The notes under the pieces were generated by a model that saw only the letters and a program-made list of their open reading frames with translations, ran no database searches and had not been told where the DNA came from. Of a DNA stretch of 64,000 nucleotides, positions 18,336-26,548 are shown piece by piece. Location of the stretch: assembly GCA_964415365.1 (NCBI GenBank), contig CAYPYW010000010.1, positions 1 to 64,000 of the forward strand, in the 5' to 3' direction. How positions within the stretch are numbered: position 1 is the first letter of the stretch; every line of letters begins with the position of its first letter. The translations under genes were made by a program, and so were the position numbers. Source of the stretch: Hydromicrobium sp964415365 (GTDB lineage: Bacteria; Actinomycetota; Humimicrobiia; Humimicrobiales; Humimicrobiaceae).

Positions 18336-19875
18336 AAGAAAAATCAAAAAGAGATCCGGAATCAATCCACGCAAAATTGCCCTTCTTATCTTAATCCAGT
18401 ATTTTAAAAAGAGGGGATCCTTAAAAGATATAATAAATAGCTGCCTTAAGAATTATGAACTGTCAAAGCTCGACAGGCGTTTTATCTTCAATATAGCCAA
18501 GGGTACGGTAAGATATTACCAGAAAATTGATTTCATACTTTCTTTATTTTCAAATAAAGATATAAAAGATATTGATTTTGTGATTCTTAATATACTGCGC
18601 ATGGGGATTTTTCAGTTGATTTATATGAGTAAAATTCCCGATTATTCAGCGGTTAATGAAAGTGTCCAGCTGGCAAAGAAAAATGCTGGCGTGTCTTCTT
18701 CCAAATTCGTGAATGCGATACTGCGTAAAATTAGTTCAATCCCGGACATGGATTCGTTTATAGAAGGGGAAATTAAAAGGGTGGCAAAGGACGAAACTGA
18801 CAGAATCAGTATAAACTACTCTTATCCCGGATGGCTCATAAAGTACTGGCTCGACTGTTATGGAAAGGAAAAAACTGTTCTAATCTGCAGGTCGCTTAAT
18901 GAAAACCCGCATACTTACCTGAGATTTAATAAAGATAAGATTGCAAGGGAAGAATTGTTTAAGGAGTTAGGCGTAAAATCAATTGATGGAAAATACTACA
19001 GTCAAAATGTTAAAGTCATACATGAATCTGCATCGGATGATATTGAAACAGAAGGTGATAATAATGAACAATTTGTATCGAAGCATAGTATATTAGAAGA
19101 TGTCATAGAAGTTTCCACCGTTCAGGATATTTCGGGAACTGATGTTTATAAGAAAGGCCTGGTTTCGATTCAGGATATCTCTTCTCAAATAGCTGTAAAG
19201 TATTTTCTAAATCCTCTCGGAAGTGAAAAAGTACTGGATGTATGCGCTGCACCCGGCGGAAAGACTGCACATATTGCCGAGCTTGTCGGGAATGATGGAG
19301 AGGTAATATCGGTTGATATAAACAGGAAGAGGCTAAAAATATTGCAGGATAATCTGAAAAGGTTAGACATAAAGAATGTAAGAATTATAGAAGCTGATGC
19401 GGCCGGGCAGAATTTCCTGGAAAGAAGCGAAGGTGCTAAAAATAAAAGAAAACCTGATAGTTACACGGGATATTTTGATAAAATTTTAATCGATGCTCCA
19501 TGCAGCGCTTTTGGGACGATTTCCAAGAATCCGGATGCAAAGTATAGTAAAACAATGGATGATGTAATACGCCTTTCTGAAATGTCTTACAGGATGATGG
19601 TAAATTGTGATACTTATCTAAAAGCTGGCGGAAAACTTGTTTTTTATACCTGCACACTTTCACCCACAGAAAATCAACAGGTGATAGGGAAGTTTTTGGA
19701 GGAATTTAAAGGTAAATATGTTATCGGGAAGCAGGTCATTTCTGATGAGCTGATATCCGTTTTAGAACATAAAAAAATTATGTTAGGACCACGAGAAAAA
19801 ACCTGCCTTGAAATTATGCCCTATTATTTTGAAAGTGAAGGCGGCTTCGTCTGCAGCCTGATAAAACGGTCATGA
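18328..19875 (+). CDS. rsmB: 16S rRNA (cytosine-967-C5)-methyltransferase RsmB
   Basis: The N-terminal part is a NusB-like RNA-binding domain. The C-terminal part is the SAM-dependent m5C methyltransferase: VLDVCAAPGGKTAHIAEL near residue 303, DAPCSAFGTISKNP (motif IV Cys, about 390) and FYTCTLSPTENQQV (motif VI Cys, about 441). An acidic, low-complexity insert lies between the domains (about 230-270). I chose TTG at 18328, with GGTGA 5 nt upstream; GTG at 18319 is a possible alternative. It is the last gene of the conserved mihF-rsmB block, and the accessory island begins after it. Confidence 0.93.
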   Translation: MNERKIKKRSGINPRKIALLILIQYFKKRGSLKDIINSCLKNYELSKLDRRFIFNIAKGTVRYYQKIDFILSLFSNKDIKDIDFVILNILRMGIFQLIYMSKIPDYSAVNESVQLAKKNAGVSSSKFVNAILRKISSIPDMDSFIEGEIKRVAKDETDRISINYSYPGWLIKYWLDCYGKEKTVLICRSLNENPHTYLRFNKDKIAREELFKELGVKSIDGKYYSQNVKVIHESASDDIETEGDNNEQFVSKHSILEDVIEVSTVQDISGTDVYKKGLVSIQDISSQIAVKYFLNPLGSEKVLDVCAAPGGKTAHIAELVGNDGEVISVDINRKRLKILQDNLKRLDIKNVRIIEADAAGQNFLERSEGAKNKRKPDSYTGYFDKILIDAPCSAFGTISKNPDAKYSKTMDDVIRLSEMSYRMMVNCDTYLKAGGKLVFYTCTLSPTENQQVIGKFLEEFKGKYVIGKQVISDELISVLEHKKIMLGPREKTCLEIMPYYFESEGGFVCSLIKRS

Positions 19876-19929
19876 AACTTTCCCCAAAACAGCAAATCCT
19901 GGGTAGTATTAATAACTAAAGGTTTAAAA

Positions 19930-19938
19930 TAATAAATC
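19930..19938. repeat. Left 9-bp target-site duplication of the MITE-like element
   Basis: TAATAAATC at 19930-19938 is repeated exactly at 20168-20176, immediately outside the terminal inverted repeats. The flush fit of duplication and repeat ends is the mark of transposition. Confidence 0.7.
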
Positions 19939-20167
19939 GGAAGCATCTAAAATTCCGTGATAGCGATAAAAGTAAAACTTTAAGGGCCAGGATGGGTTAT
20001 TTCAAAAACACGCAAGCTTTTACCCAGCGAGAAAGAGCTTGCTCAGTTTCAGGCTTCGCTCTCCTCTTAGAAGAGGAACCATGCCCGCTTTGCCTTCAAA
20101 TGGTTTTCTTAAGTAACCCGTCCTCGCCCATTAATTTATTTTTTATCACGAATTTTTAGATGCTACC
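19939..20167. mobile_element. 229-bp MITE-like non-autonomous element
   Basis: The element has imperfect terminal inverted repeats: 20 of 23 positions match between 19939-19961 (GGAAGCATCTAAAATTCCGT...) and the reverse complement of 20145-20167. It is flanked by an exact 9-bp direct repeat. It holds no open reading frame of note. The GG-initiated ends and 9-bp duplication are compatible with IS families such as IS1 or IS4 relatives, but I cannot assign one. Unlike a simple MITE, the interior is relatively GC-rich and can form a long second stem plus branches (see the RNA entry). It lies between rsmB and a toxin-antitoxin pair, at the left edge of the island. No second copy is seen in the window. 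Confidence 0.68.
19984..20129. ncRNA. Candidate structured RNA or RNA-like fold inside the MITE-like element
   Basis: Bases 19984-20002 pair with 20111-20129 over 19 positions with one mismatch; 18 pair, two of them G-U on the plus strand. Inside are a 7-bp stem (GCAAGCT 20012-20018 with AGCTTGC 20036-20042), a 6-bp hairpin (TCCTCT 20062-20067 with AGAGGA 20072-20077) and an AGGC/GCCT closing pair (20051-20054 with 20092-20095). The result is a branched fold typical of a structured RNA. I do not recognise the family. It may be only a palindromic transposon body; strand and transcription are unknown. Confidence 0.35.
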
Positions 20168-20176
20168 TAATAAATC
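20168..20176. repeat. Right 9-bp target-site duplication of the MITE-like element
   Basis: TAATAAATC, an exact copy of 19930-19938, directly adjoining the right terminal inverted repeat. Confidence 0.7.
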
Positions 20177-20200
20177 AATTATATTGAAATAATCCCATAA

Positions 20201-20212
20201 TATGTTAACATA
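20201..20212. promoter_or_regulatory. Palindromic operator candidate of the toxin-antitoxin operon
   Basis: TATGTTAACATA is a perfect 12-bp palindrome 34 bp before the antitoxin start. Ribbon-helix-helix antitoxins usually repress their own operon at such a site. There is no good ribosome site before the antitoxin ATG, so its transcript may be short-leadered. Confidence 0.4.
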
Positions 20213-20246
20213 GAATATACAATTAATAATTAACTAAAAATTTAAC

Positions 20247-20510
20247 ATGGATACAAAAAAAAGAACACATGTCGTAGTTCCAGAAGAATTAGTGGAGGAA
20301 ATAGACAGACTTTCGGGGAAAAGGAAGCGTAGCTGGTTTATAACTCAGGCTGTAAGAAAAGAGATACAGAGATTAAATTTCCTTGATGCAGTAAAGGAAA
20401 CAGCAGGAACCTGGAATGATAAAGATCATCCTGAATTCAAAAAAGGAGTTGAAAGCTGGGTAAGACGTCTGAGGGATGAAGACAAAAAGAGATTGAAGGA
20501 TATGTTGTAA
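20247..20510 (+). CDS. Ribbon-helix-helix antitoxin (VapB-like)
   Basis: An 87-aa protein. Its N-terminus THVVVPEELVEEIDRLSGKR plus a following helix has the pattern of a ribbon-helix-helix/CopG DNA-binding domain. The basic C-terminal half is the likely toxin-binding segment. The stop overlaps the start of the downstream PIN-domain gene by one base (TAATG), the usual coupling in toxin-antitoxin pairs. Function is inferred from the domain pattern and the pairing. Confidence 0.8.
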   Translation: MDTKKRTHVVVPEELVEEIDRLSGKRKRSWFITQAVRKEIQRLNFLDAVKETAGTWNDKDHPEFKKGVESWVRRLRDEDKKRLKDML

Positions 20511-20893
20511 TGGCTGAATATCTACTGGATACAACAATAATAATTGAACATCTCCGTGGTAATACAAAAGTAAGTTCCTGTCTGGAAGAAATAGGAATTA
20601 AAGGTGACATTGCGGGATGCTGTTGTATAAATATTGCCGAAGTTTATACTGGGGTTAAGGAAAAGGAGAAAGAGAAAACAGACAGATTTATTGAAAGCCT
20701 TTATTACTTTGAAGTGACTAAAGAGGTTGCTAGATTGGCCGGGAAACTGAAGCAAAAGTATGCTGGGAAGGGTAAAACATTGTCAATCGCTGATGTAATT
20801 ATTGCAGCTACAGCAATGGTGTATGGTTTAACATTGATTACGAAAAATGTAAAGCATTATCCTTTTCCAGAGCTAGAAATTAACGAAATCTAA
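20510..20893 (+). CDS. PIN-domain ribonuclease toxin (VapC-like)
   Basis: A 127-aa PIN-domain protein, expected to be an RNase that cleaves tRNA or rRNA when freed from its antitoxin. The acidic catalytic residues are visible: Asp in EYLLDTTIIIEHL (about residue 7), Glu in NIAEVYTG (about 45), Asp in LSIADVIIAATA (about 94) and a late TKNVKHY segment. It is coupled to the antitoxin gene. The pair lies in the accessory island next to the MITE-like element, which suggests horizontal acquisition. Confidence 0.85.
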   Translation: MAEYLLDTTIIIEHLRGNTKVSSCLEEIGIKGDIAGCCCINIAEVYTGVKEKEKEKTDRFIESLYYFEVTKEVARLAGKLKQKYAGKGKTLSIADVIIAATAMVYGLTLITKNVKHYPFPELEINEI

Positions 20894-21033
20894 CTGCATA
20901 TCATTTTTATTATAAGATAACACATTTGTAATTATCTGGTTTTATTAAAATATGATATATTTAAGTTGTTAAGGTAGTTCACCAAGATCTTTATAGACGG
21001 AATACCACGGATTCTTAAAGAATTAAAATAAAT

Positions 21034-24000
21034 ATGGAAGAGTTAAACAATATTGTTGCTTATTGGTATGATTGTATCAAGAGTGAAGATATTTTAGAGA
21101 AAGATATTTCTATAAATGTCAGGAGTAAAGCAGTTCTTTACCCTTTTGATAATGATCCATTCATTTTTGATAAAAGAGAAAATTCAGTCTTGGTGTCCGG
21201 AGACGGAAAATTGACTACTTTTTCAGAATATATCAGCATACGAGATTACGAGCCATATTATGGATATCCAATTCTGTTTTATTTTGACGATAACTCAAAA
21301 AAATACTTGGTTGCACCTCTTTTTATAATTAAGGTGAAGTTCGTTGAAAAGGATAAGGGGCTACATCTACAAAAAGATGAACAAAATCCTACTTGTGGAA
21401 TTCAAGCATTTAGCAGGCTTGGATTTCGCACCGAGGAAATTGCTGATATAAGTCAACCTCTAGAAAGGTTATTTAGAAGTGAGTTTTCTAATAGTAAAAA
21501 TTTAGCAGAAAAATGTTTAGAGGTTATTCAAAAGGAAGCTGAGCTACCAATTAATGAGCCTATAGATCCTAATAGGTTAACCAACAGGGAAAAGATTTCG
21601 AAGAATATGGCTTCAGGTTTGTATAATAAAAGTTTAGTCTTTGCTGGTGAAAATACTGCTTATAACATTAGCCTGCTCCAAGACTTGCTAGAATTGAAAG
21701 AAAAAAATGATTTAGACAAGACTGCTCTTTCATTTATCCTTGAAAAGATATCTTCAGTTAAAGGAGTTGAAAAAACACCAATTCTTCCTTTTCCTTCAAA
21801 TGAGTATCAAGTAAAAGCCCTACAGAATATATTTCAAAATAAGTTATCTGTCATTACCGGTCCACCTGGTACTGGAAAAAGCCAATACATTTCAAATCTG
21901 TTGATTAACCTTTTTCTTGAAGGAAAGTCAGTTCTCTTTGTTAGTCATACTAATCCGGCAGTTGATGTTGTAAATGAAAAAATAAATCAACAATTTCGAA
22001 ACTTGATGCTTCGGACAGGTAGAAAAGAATTTCGGCAAGAACTTAAAGGAAGGTTTAACGAATTAATTTTGGAGTCAGAAAGAAAACCATTGGAACAGGG
22101 ACAGATAGGTCAAATTCAATCTATGTGGCAAACGATCTTGCAATATCGAGAAAGCTTGTTACAGCTAGACCAGCTAGAACAACGATTTGAGGACAGTTAT
22201 CTACCTTACAGTAATAGAAAAACTCCTTTTTACGAAGGTTATAATTTAGAACAATCATTTGAAGAATTATCCCCCAATTTGAGGAAATTGGAAGTTATTA
22301 AAGAAAGATTGGAACATCTTAGGAGTAAAATAGAGAATAAACAATTTTCTTTATTGGAGAGAATTGTTCTCTTCTTATTTCCACATTATATTGAGAACAA
22401 AAAGGAAAGATTATTTTATAATTTGAGTCGTATTCTACCACTTAGTACTCTTAGGATTCTCCAGAATTCTACGAAGCCTGCTCAGATTAGAAATTGGAAC
22501 GACCAAGGATGGTTAAGACTGTCAGAATACCTTGAACTGTTAAAATACTTTTTCAAATTTGAAACAATCAGGCAGGAAATAGAAACTTTTCAACCCAGGG
22601 CGATTATTGAACAAAAAATTAGGAAGCTAGAAAAGGATTTTTGCGATGTTTCAAAAAGGTTTGTAAAGGACATTTACATACAAAGAATGCTTGGGAAAGG
22701 TGAAAATGTTGGAAGGGTAAATTCATTTTTGTATCAAGTAGATTCTATTAGACCAAATGATGATGGTATCGATAGCTATTTATTTAAGGAAGCTCTTGAT
22801 GCTTTAAAAATATGGTCATGTACTTTGAAATCAGTCAGAAGAACGTTTCCTCTAAGTCCTGGCATCTTTGATTATGTAATTTTTGATGAGGCTTCACAGG
22901 TTGATCTACCCTCAGCAGCACCAGCTCTTTATAGAGCAAAAAGAGCTATTGTGGTTGGTGACCCTATGCAACTTACGCATGTTGCTGGGTTAACCAGGGA
23001 CATAGATAAGGGATTGGCTCGGATCCATGGACTAACGGAAAAGAAGAATATCTACCCTTCAAAGATAAGATATTGCGATATTCCCCTTTATAGATCTGCA
23101 GAGAATTCTCTAAGTCATAAGCCCATACTGCTAATTAATCATTATCGGTCAGAAGACCAAATTATTGCTTTATGTAATCAGGCTTTTTATGGGGGGCATT
23201 TAAAAATAATGACCACTCTTGATTACGCCCGATACCCTAGCAGTTTACCATTAGGTATTCACTGGATTAATTGTGAAGGTGAAGTTTTTAAACATCCTGC
23301 AGGGAGCAGAATAAATCGCGCTGAGGTCTTATTGGTAAATAAGGTTTTCCAAGATGTATTACAAGAAATATCAGGGACAGATCTAAGTATAGGTATTGTC
23401 ACTCCCTACTCTCGTCAACAGGACGCAATATACGAAAGAATTTCCCAATCAACATCGGCAGAACTTCTTGAGAGACATAATGTAAGAATCCTTACCGCTC
23501 ATAAATTTCAGGGGTCTGAAAAAGACATAATGATATTTTCTTTAGTTTTGGCATCCCGCGGAAATGGAAGTAGTGATCGATGGTATAATATTTACCCTCA
23601 AATTTTGAATGTAGCCTTATCGCGGGCGAAGTATCTTTTATATATTGTAGGAGATAGAAACTTTTGTCACGAACATTCCTGTTATAAAGAGCAAGATTGT
23701 GTACTAAAGCGATTGGTTAAAACTTATGACGATATTAAGAAGCAGGAAAAAGCTGAGGAATATACATTGTTTGAAAAGTTTGACTCTCCGACTGAAAGAT
23801 TTCTTTTTGAGAAATTACAGAAGATAGATTTTGGGCGTCTTAAGTATAAATTGATTCCCAAGTTGGTCGTTAAGAGATATACACTAGATTTCGCACTTCT
23901 AGGTAAGAAAAAGATAGATATTGAGTGTGATGGCTACCAGCATACAATTATCGAAGGTTTCCCGGTATTGGAGGATGTCGCAAGAGACTATTTTTTGAAA

Positions 24001-24099
24001 GAGGAAGGGTGGGAAGTTTTTAGATTTCCTAATCATAGAATTTTGTCTCAAACTGATATTGTGATCGAAGATATTTTAAATTTGTTGAAGGAGCCATAA
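21034..24099 (+). CDS. SF1 (Upf1/DNA2-like) helicase with C-terminal DUF559/Vsr-fold nuclease domain
   Basis: A 1021-aa protein that is probably a DNA-processing or defence enzyme. An N-terminal domain of about 260 residues is unrecognised. Helicase motifs follow: Walker A TGPPGTGKSQY (about 274), a charged coiled-coil-like insert (about 340-560), Walker B FDEASQVDLPSAAPAL (about 617), VVGDPMQLTHV (about 639), a TAHKFQGSEKDIM motif (about 823) and VALSRAKYLLYIVGD (about 858). From about 915 a PD-(D/E)xK-like DUF559/Vsr-fold domain appears, with YTLDFALL and IDIECDGYQH as the acidic core. The layout resembles single-gene helicase-nuclease defence proteins such as Hhe, but without an obvious DUF4011. 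It is a single gene between a toxin-antitoxin pair and a terminator. Confidence 0.85.
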   Translation: MEELNNIVAYWYDCIKSEDILEKDISINVRSKAVLYPFDNDPFIFDKRENSVLVSGDGKLTTFSEYISIRDYEPYYGYPILFYFDDNSKKYLVAPLFIIKVKFVEKDKGLHLQKDEQNPTCGIQAFSRLGFRTEEIADISQPLERLFRSEFSNSKNLAEKCLEVIQKEAELPINEPIDPNRLTNREKISKNMASGLYNKSLVFAGENTAYNISLLQDLLELKEKNDLDKTALSFILEKISSVKGVEKTPILPFPSNEYQVKALQNIFQNKLSVITGPPGTGKSQYISNLLINLFLEGKSVLFVSHTNPAVDVVNEKINQQFRNLMLRTGRKEFRQELKGRFNELILESERKPLEQGQIGQIQSMWQTILQYRESLLQLDQLEQRFEDSYLPYSNRKTPFYEGYNLEQSFEELSPNLRKLEVIKERLEHLRSKIENKQFSLLERIVLFLFPHYIENKKERLFYNLSRILPLSTLRILQNSTKPAQIRNWNDQGWLRLSEYLELLKYFFKFETIRQEIETFQPRAIIEQKIRKLEKDFCDVSKRFVKDIYIQRMLGKGENVGRVNSFLYQVDSIRPNDDGIDSYLFKEALDALKIWSCTLKSVRRTFPLSPGIFDYVIFDEASQVDLPSAAPALYRAKRAIVVGDPMQLTHVAGLTRDIDKGLARIHGLTEKKNIYPSKIRYCDIPLYRSAENSLSHKPILLINHYRSEDQIIALCNQAFYGGHLKIMTTLDYARYPSSLPLGIHWINCEGEVFKHPAGSRINRAEVLLVNKVFQDVLQEISGTDLSIGIVTPYSRQQDAIYERISQSTSAELLERHNVRILTAHKFQGSEKDIMIFSLVLASRGNGSSDRWYNIYPQILNVALSRAKYLLYIVGDRNFCHEHSCYKEQDCVLKRLVKTYDDIKKQEKAEEYTLFEKFDSPTERFLFEKLQKIDFGRLKYKLIPKLVVKRYTLDFALLGKKKIDIECDGYQHTIIEGFPVLEDVARDYFLKEEGWEVFRFPNHRILSQTDIVIEDILNLLKEP

Positions 24100-24153
24100 C
24101 CATGATACTTCATCTAACACAGCTAAAAGATTCGTGCCTTATGGTACTCACCC

Positions 24154-24183
24154 AAATTTTTGCTCCGCAAAAATTTATTTTTA
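24154..24183 (+). terminator. Intrinsic terminator after the helicase-nuclease gene
   Basis: A perfect 10-bp stem (AAATTTTTGC 24154-24163 with GCAAAAATTT 24167-24176), a TCC loop and a T-rich tail (ATTTTTAT). Confidence 0.75.
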
Positions 24184-24199
24184 TATAATAAGTAAAAAC

Positions 24200-24307
24200 A
24201 TGAATGAATTGTATTCCAAAAAAGTGGAAAAGGAAGACATTGTTATTTTAACTGAGTATCGTTTCAAAATGTTTGATGAAATATTTTTACTTAGACTATT
24301 TTTTTAA
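24200..24307 (+). pseudogene. Possible N-terminal remnant of a GNAT acetyltransferase gene
   Basis: A 35-codon frame begins MNELYSKKVEKEDIVILTEY and continues RFKMFDEI. This looks like the first strand and helix of a GNAT N-acetyltransferase (beta1, then E/K-E-D-I-x-x-L-x-x-x-R). The frame then runs antisense into the rpmB 3' end and stops, so the rest of the domain is absent. It is probably a fragment left when the island was joined to the rpmB locus. It is too short to be certain. Confidence 0.3.
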
Positions 24308-24482
24308 CCTTACCTGATGTCAAGCAGCTGGCACAGATATTTATAGTCTTAATCTCGCCTTTATATTCAACCTTTGCCTTATGAATATTGGGCTTAAAGA
24401 TCCTTCTGGTTTTTTTGTGTGAGTGACTTACATTATTTCCAAAAGATGTTTTTTTACCGCAAATTTCACATACTCTGGGCAT
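24291..24482 (-). CDS. rpmB: 50S ribosomal protein L28
   Basis: A 63-aa L28 with a zinc-ribbon pattern (CEICGKKTSFGNNVSHSHKK at the start, CASC near the end). On the minus strand AGGAG precedes the ATG by 6 nt. It is the only minus-strand gene in the window and is divergent from fakA, as is common where rpmB is read away from the DAK-recG cluster. Confidence 0.95.
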   Translation of the reverse strand: MPRVCEICGKKTSFGNNVSHSHKKTRRIFKPNIHKAKVEYKGEIKTINICASCLTSGKVKKIV

Positions 24483-24719
24483 TTTTTCTCCTGTATATTT
24501 TAAAAAAATTTATATTTTAATTCCGGGGAATATTTATTTTATTAATTATAAATAAACCAGGAACGAATATTAGCATTTTATTTTTCACTTTTCAAGGTAA
24601 ATAAAAAAGTAATTAAGTGTTAATAGAAACAATTTTTAACCAATAAAGTCTTAAGGAATGTAGAAAAAAAGTGTGTCTGGATAAAGATTGTTTTATCCGG
24701 GTAGAAATGAGGCGAATTC

Positions 24720-24728
24720 TGATATAAT
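24720..24728 (+). promoter_or_regulatory. Putative extended -10 promoter of fakA
   Basis: TGATATAAT (24720-24728) is a perfect extended -10 element without a good -35. The rest of the 277-bp divergent region between rpmB and fakA holds a small hairpin (24679-24698) and nothing else I can name. Confidence 0.4.
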
Positions 24729-24759
24729 ATATTAGAGTATTTAGCCATTTAACCCTGAA

Positions 24760-26526
24760 ATGGGTAAAGCTATGTTTAATGAAATAAACAAACAAGAGTT
24801 AGATAAAGTCATTGATATAATAATAGAGAATTTTAAGGAAAACGAAGATAAAATTAACGATATGAATGTATTTCCTGTTCCTGACGGGGATACCGGTACC
24901 AATATGCTGCTTACTTTGAATTCAATCAAGGAAGAACTTTCAAAACTTAAGGATTTTTCTGTAGGAAATGTTCTGGAGAGAGCTTCATTTGGAGCATTAA
25001 TGGGGGCCAGGGGAAATTCTGGTGTAATATTGTCTCAAATACTCAAGGGTTTTTTTGATATTATAACAAAATGTGACAGTCTGAGTCTGGAGGTAATAAA
25101 AGAAGCACTGAGATCATCCAGAGATCTGGCCTATGATTCTGTACAGGATCCAACCGAGGGTACCATGCTTACTACCATAAAAGATATCTGCAAGTTTGTG
25201 GATGATCTGACCAATCATACCGGTAAAATAAAACTGATAGAGCTCCTGGATAAAATTATTTTGGAAGCCGAAAAATCTGTTGAGAGAACCACTTTTCTCC
25301 TGCCTGTATTGAAAAAAGCAGATGTGGTGGATGCCGGAGCACAGGGTATCCTGGATATACTGATTGGAGCCAGAAAGGCAATGACCGATATCAGTAGTAT
25401 AAATGGAAAATTGGAAAGGACACTTGTTGGAAGCGTAGGGAGCTTATCTTCCGGATCCGGCGGCAGTGGTAACCCCGGTAGTAACAGTTCGGAAAACAAT
25501 AATCCTGACACCAATCCCGAAGCTGATATCCTGAAGGTTGGAAAGGAAAGTTTGGAAGAGGTAAAAAGAAGTTATGAAATCAAATACACTTATTGTACAG
25601 AATTCATATTAAAAGGCAGTGGGATAGATATAGAAAGACTGAGGGAAAGAATTGAAAGTTTTGGCGACAGTGCTCTGGTAGTCGGAAATGATAGTCTGGT
25701 GAAAATACATGTTCATACCAACCATCCCCATAAGGTTCTGAGGAGGGCGTTGAGTGAAGGTACTCTTCACGATATTCAGATTAATAATATGAAAGATCAG
25801 AGAGAAGAGGTAACAGGAAAAGCAGAAGCAGTAGGGAAGGCAGAAACAACAGAAGAAAAGATGGAAGAAAGGAGAACACTAATAGCAGTAGCTAATGGTG
25901 AAGGATTGGAAGGGATATTTAAAAGTATTGGTGTAGATATTATTGTAAGCGGCGGACAAAGCATGAATCCATCAACCTACGATATAGTAAAGGCTATAAA
26001 TAGTACAGAAGCTTCTGAGGTTGTTATATTTCCAAATAATAAAAATATAATACTTACCGCTAATCAGGCAAAAAAGATTGTAAAGAATAAAGGTGTTTAT
26101 GTGGTACCAACCAGAAGTATACCGGCAGGCATATCGGCAATACTGTCTTATAATCCTGATTCGGCCATGGAAGAGAATATGTGCGGCATGGAAGAAGCAG
26201 CTAAAAAGGTCAAAGACGGAGAGATAACCCAGGCAGTAAGAGATGCAAATCTTATGGTCGGTGAGATAAAAAAGGGCGAATATATCGGCCTGTCCAGCGG
26301 CAAGGTTAGAGTGATATCGGATAATGTGGTAGATGCCACTATTGATCTGATAAGAGACATTGCAGGTTCCACTGAGGAAGTTATTACTTTTTACACCGGA
26401 AAGGATGCTGCACCGGAAGACATTGAAAGCATCAAAAAAGAGATCAAAAAGCATTTTCCCAGAATGGACATAGAAATACATAAGGGTGAACAACCCTTAT
26501 ATCCTTATATATTTTCAATCGAATGA
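24760..26526 (+). CDS. fakA: Fatty-acid kinase ATP-binding subunit FakA (DAK2/YloV family)
   Basis: A 588-aa YloV/FakA-type kinase. The N-terminal DAK2 domain (1 to about 200) has the ATP/Mg loop PVPDGDTGTNML (about 41) and FGALMGARGNSGVILSQIL. The middle and C-terminal EDD/DegV-like domains carry VSGGQSMNPSTYDI and VPTRSIPAGISA. In Firmicutes FakA works with FakB to phosphorylate exogenous fatty acids; no fakB is seen here. Low-complexity linkers separate the domains, one Gly/Ser/Asn-rich at about 227-255 and one Lys/Glu-rich at about 350-370. In many bacteria recG follows this gene, but here rsmD does. Confidence 0.9.
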   Translation: MGKAMFNEINKQELDKVIDIIIENFKENEDKINDMNVFPVPDGDTGTNMLLTLNSIKEELSKLKDFSVGNVLERASFGALMGARGNSGVILSQILKGFFDIITKCDSLSLEVIKEALRSSRDLAYDSVQDPTEGTMLTTIKDICKFVDDLTNHTGKIKLIELLDKIILEAEKSVERTTFLLPVLKKADVVDAGAQGILDILIGARKAMTDISSINGKLERTLVGSVGSLSSGSGGSGNPGSNSSENNNPDTNPEADILKVGKESLEEVKRSYEIKYTYCTEFILKGSGIDIERLRERIESFGDSALVVGNDSLVKIHVHTNHPHKVLRRALSEGTLHDIQINNMKDQREEVTGKAEAVGKAETTEEKMEERRTLIAVANGEGLEGIFKSIGVDIIVSGGQSMNPSTYDIVKAINSTEASEVVIFPNNKNIILTANQAKKIVKNKGVYVVPTRSIPAGISAILSYNPDSAMEENMCGMEEAAKKVKDGEITQAVRDANLMVGEIKKGEYIGLSSGKVRVISDNVVDATIDLIRDIAGSTEEVITFYTGKDAAPEDIESIKKEIKKHFPRMDIEIHKGEQPLYPYIFSIE

Positions 26527-26548
26527 TTTTACTGGATGGAGATGGGCT

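Noticed and set aside
24679..24698. 7-bp hairpin (GGATAAA/TTTATCC) between rpmB and fakA as a terminator
   Set aside because: No T-run follows on the plus strand and it lies upstream of rpmB on the minus strand, so it is not a sensible terminator; probably chance in AT-rich DNA.
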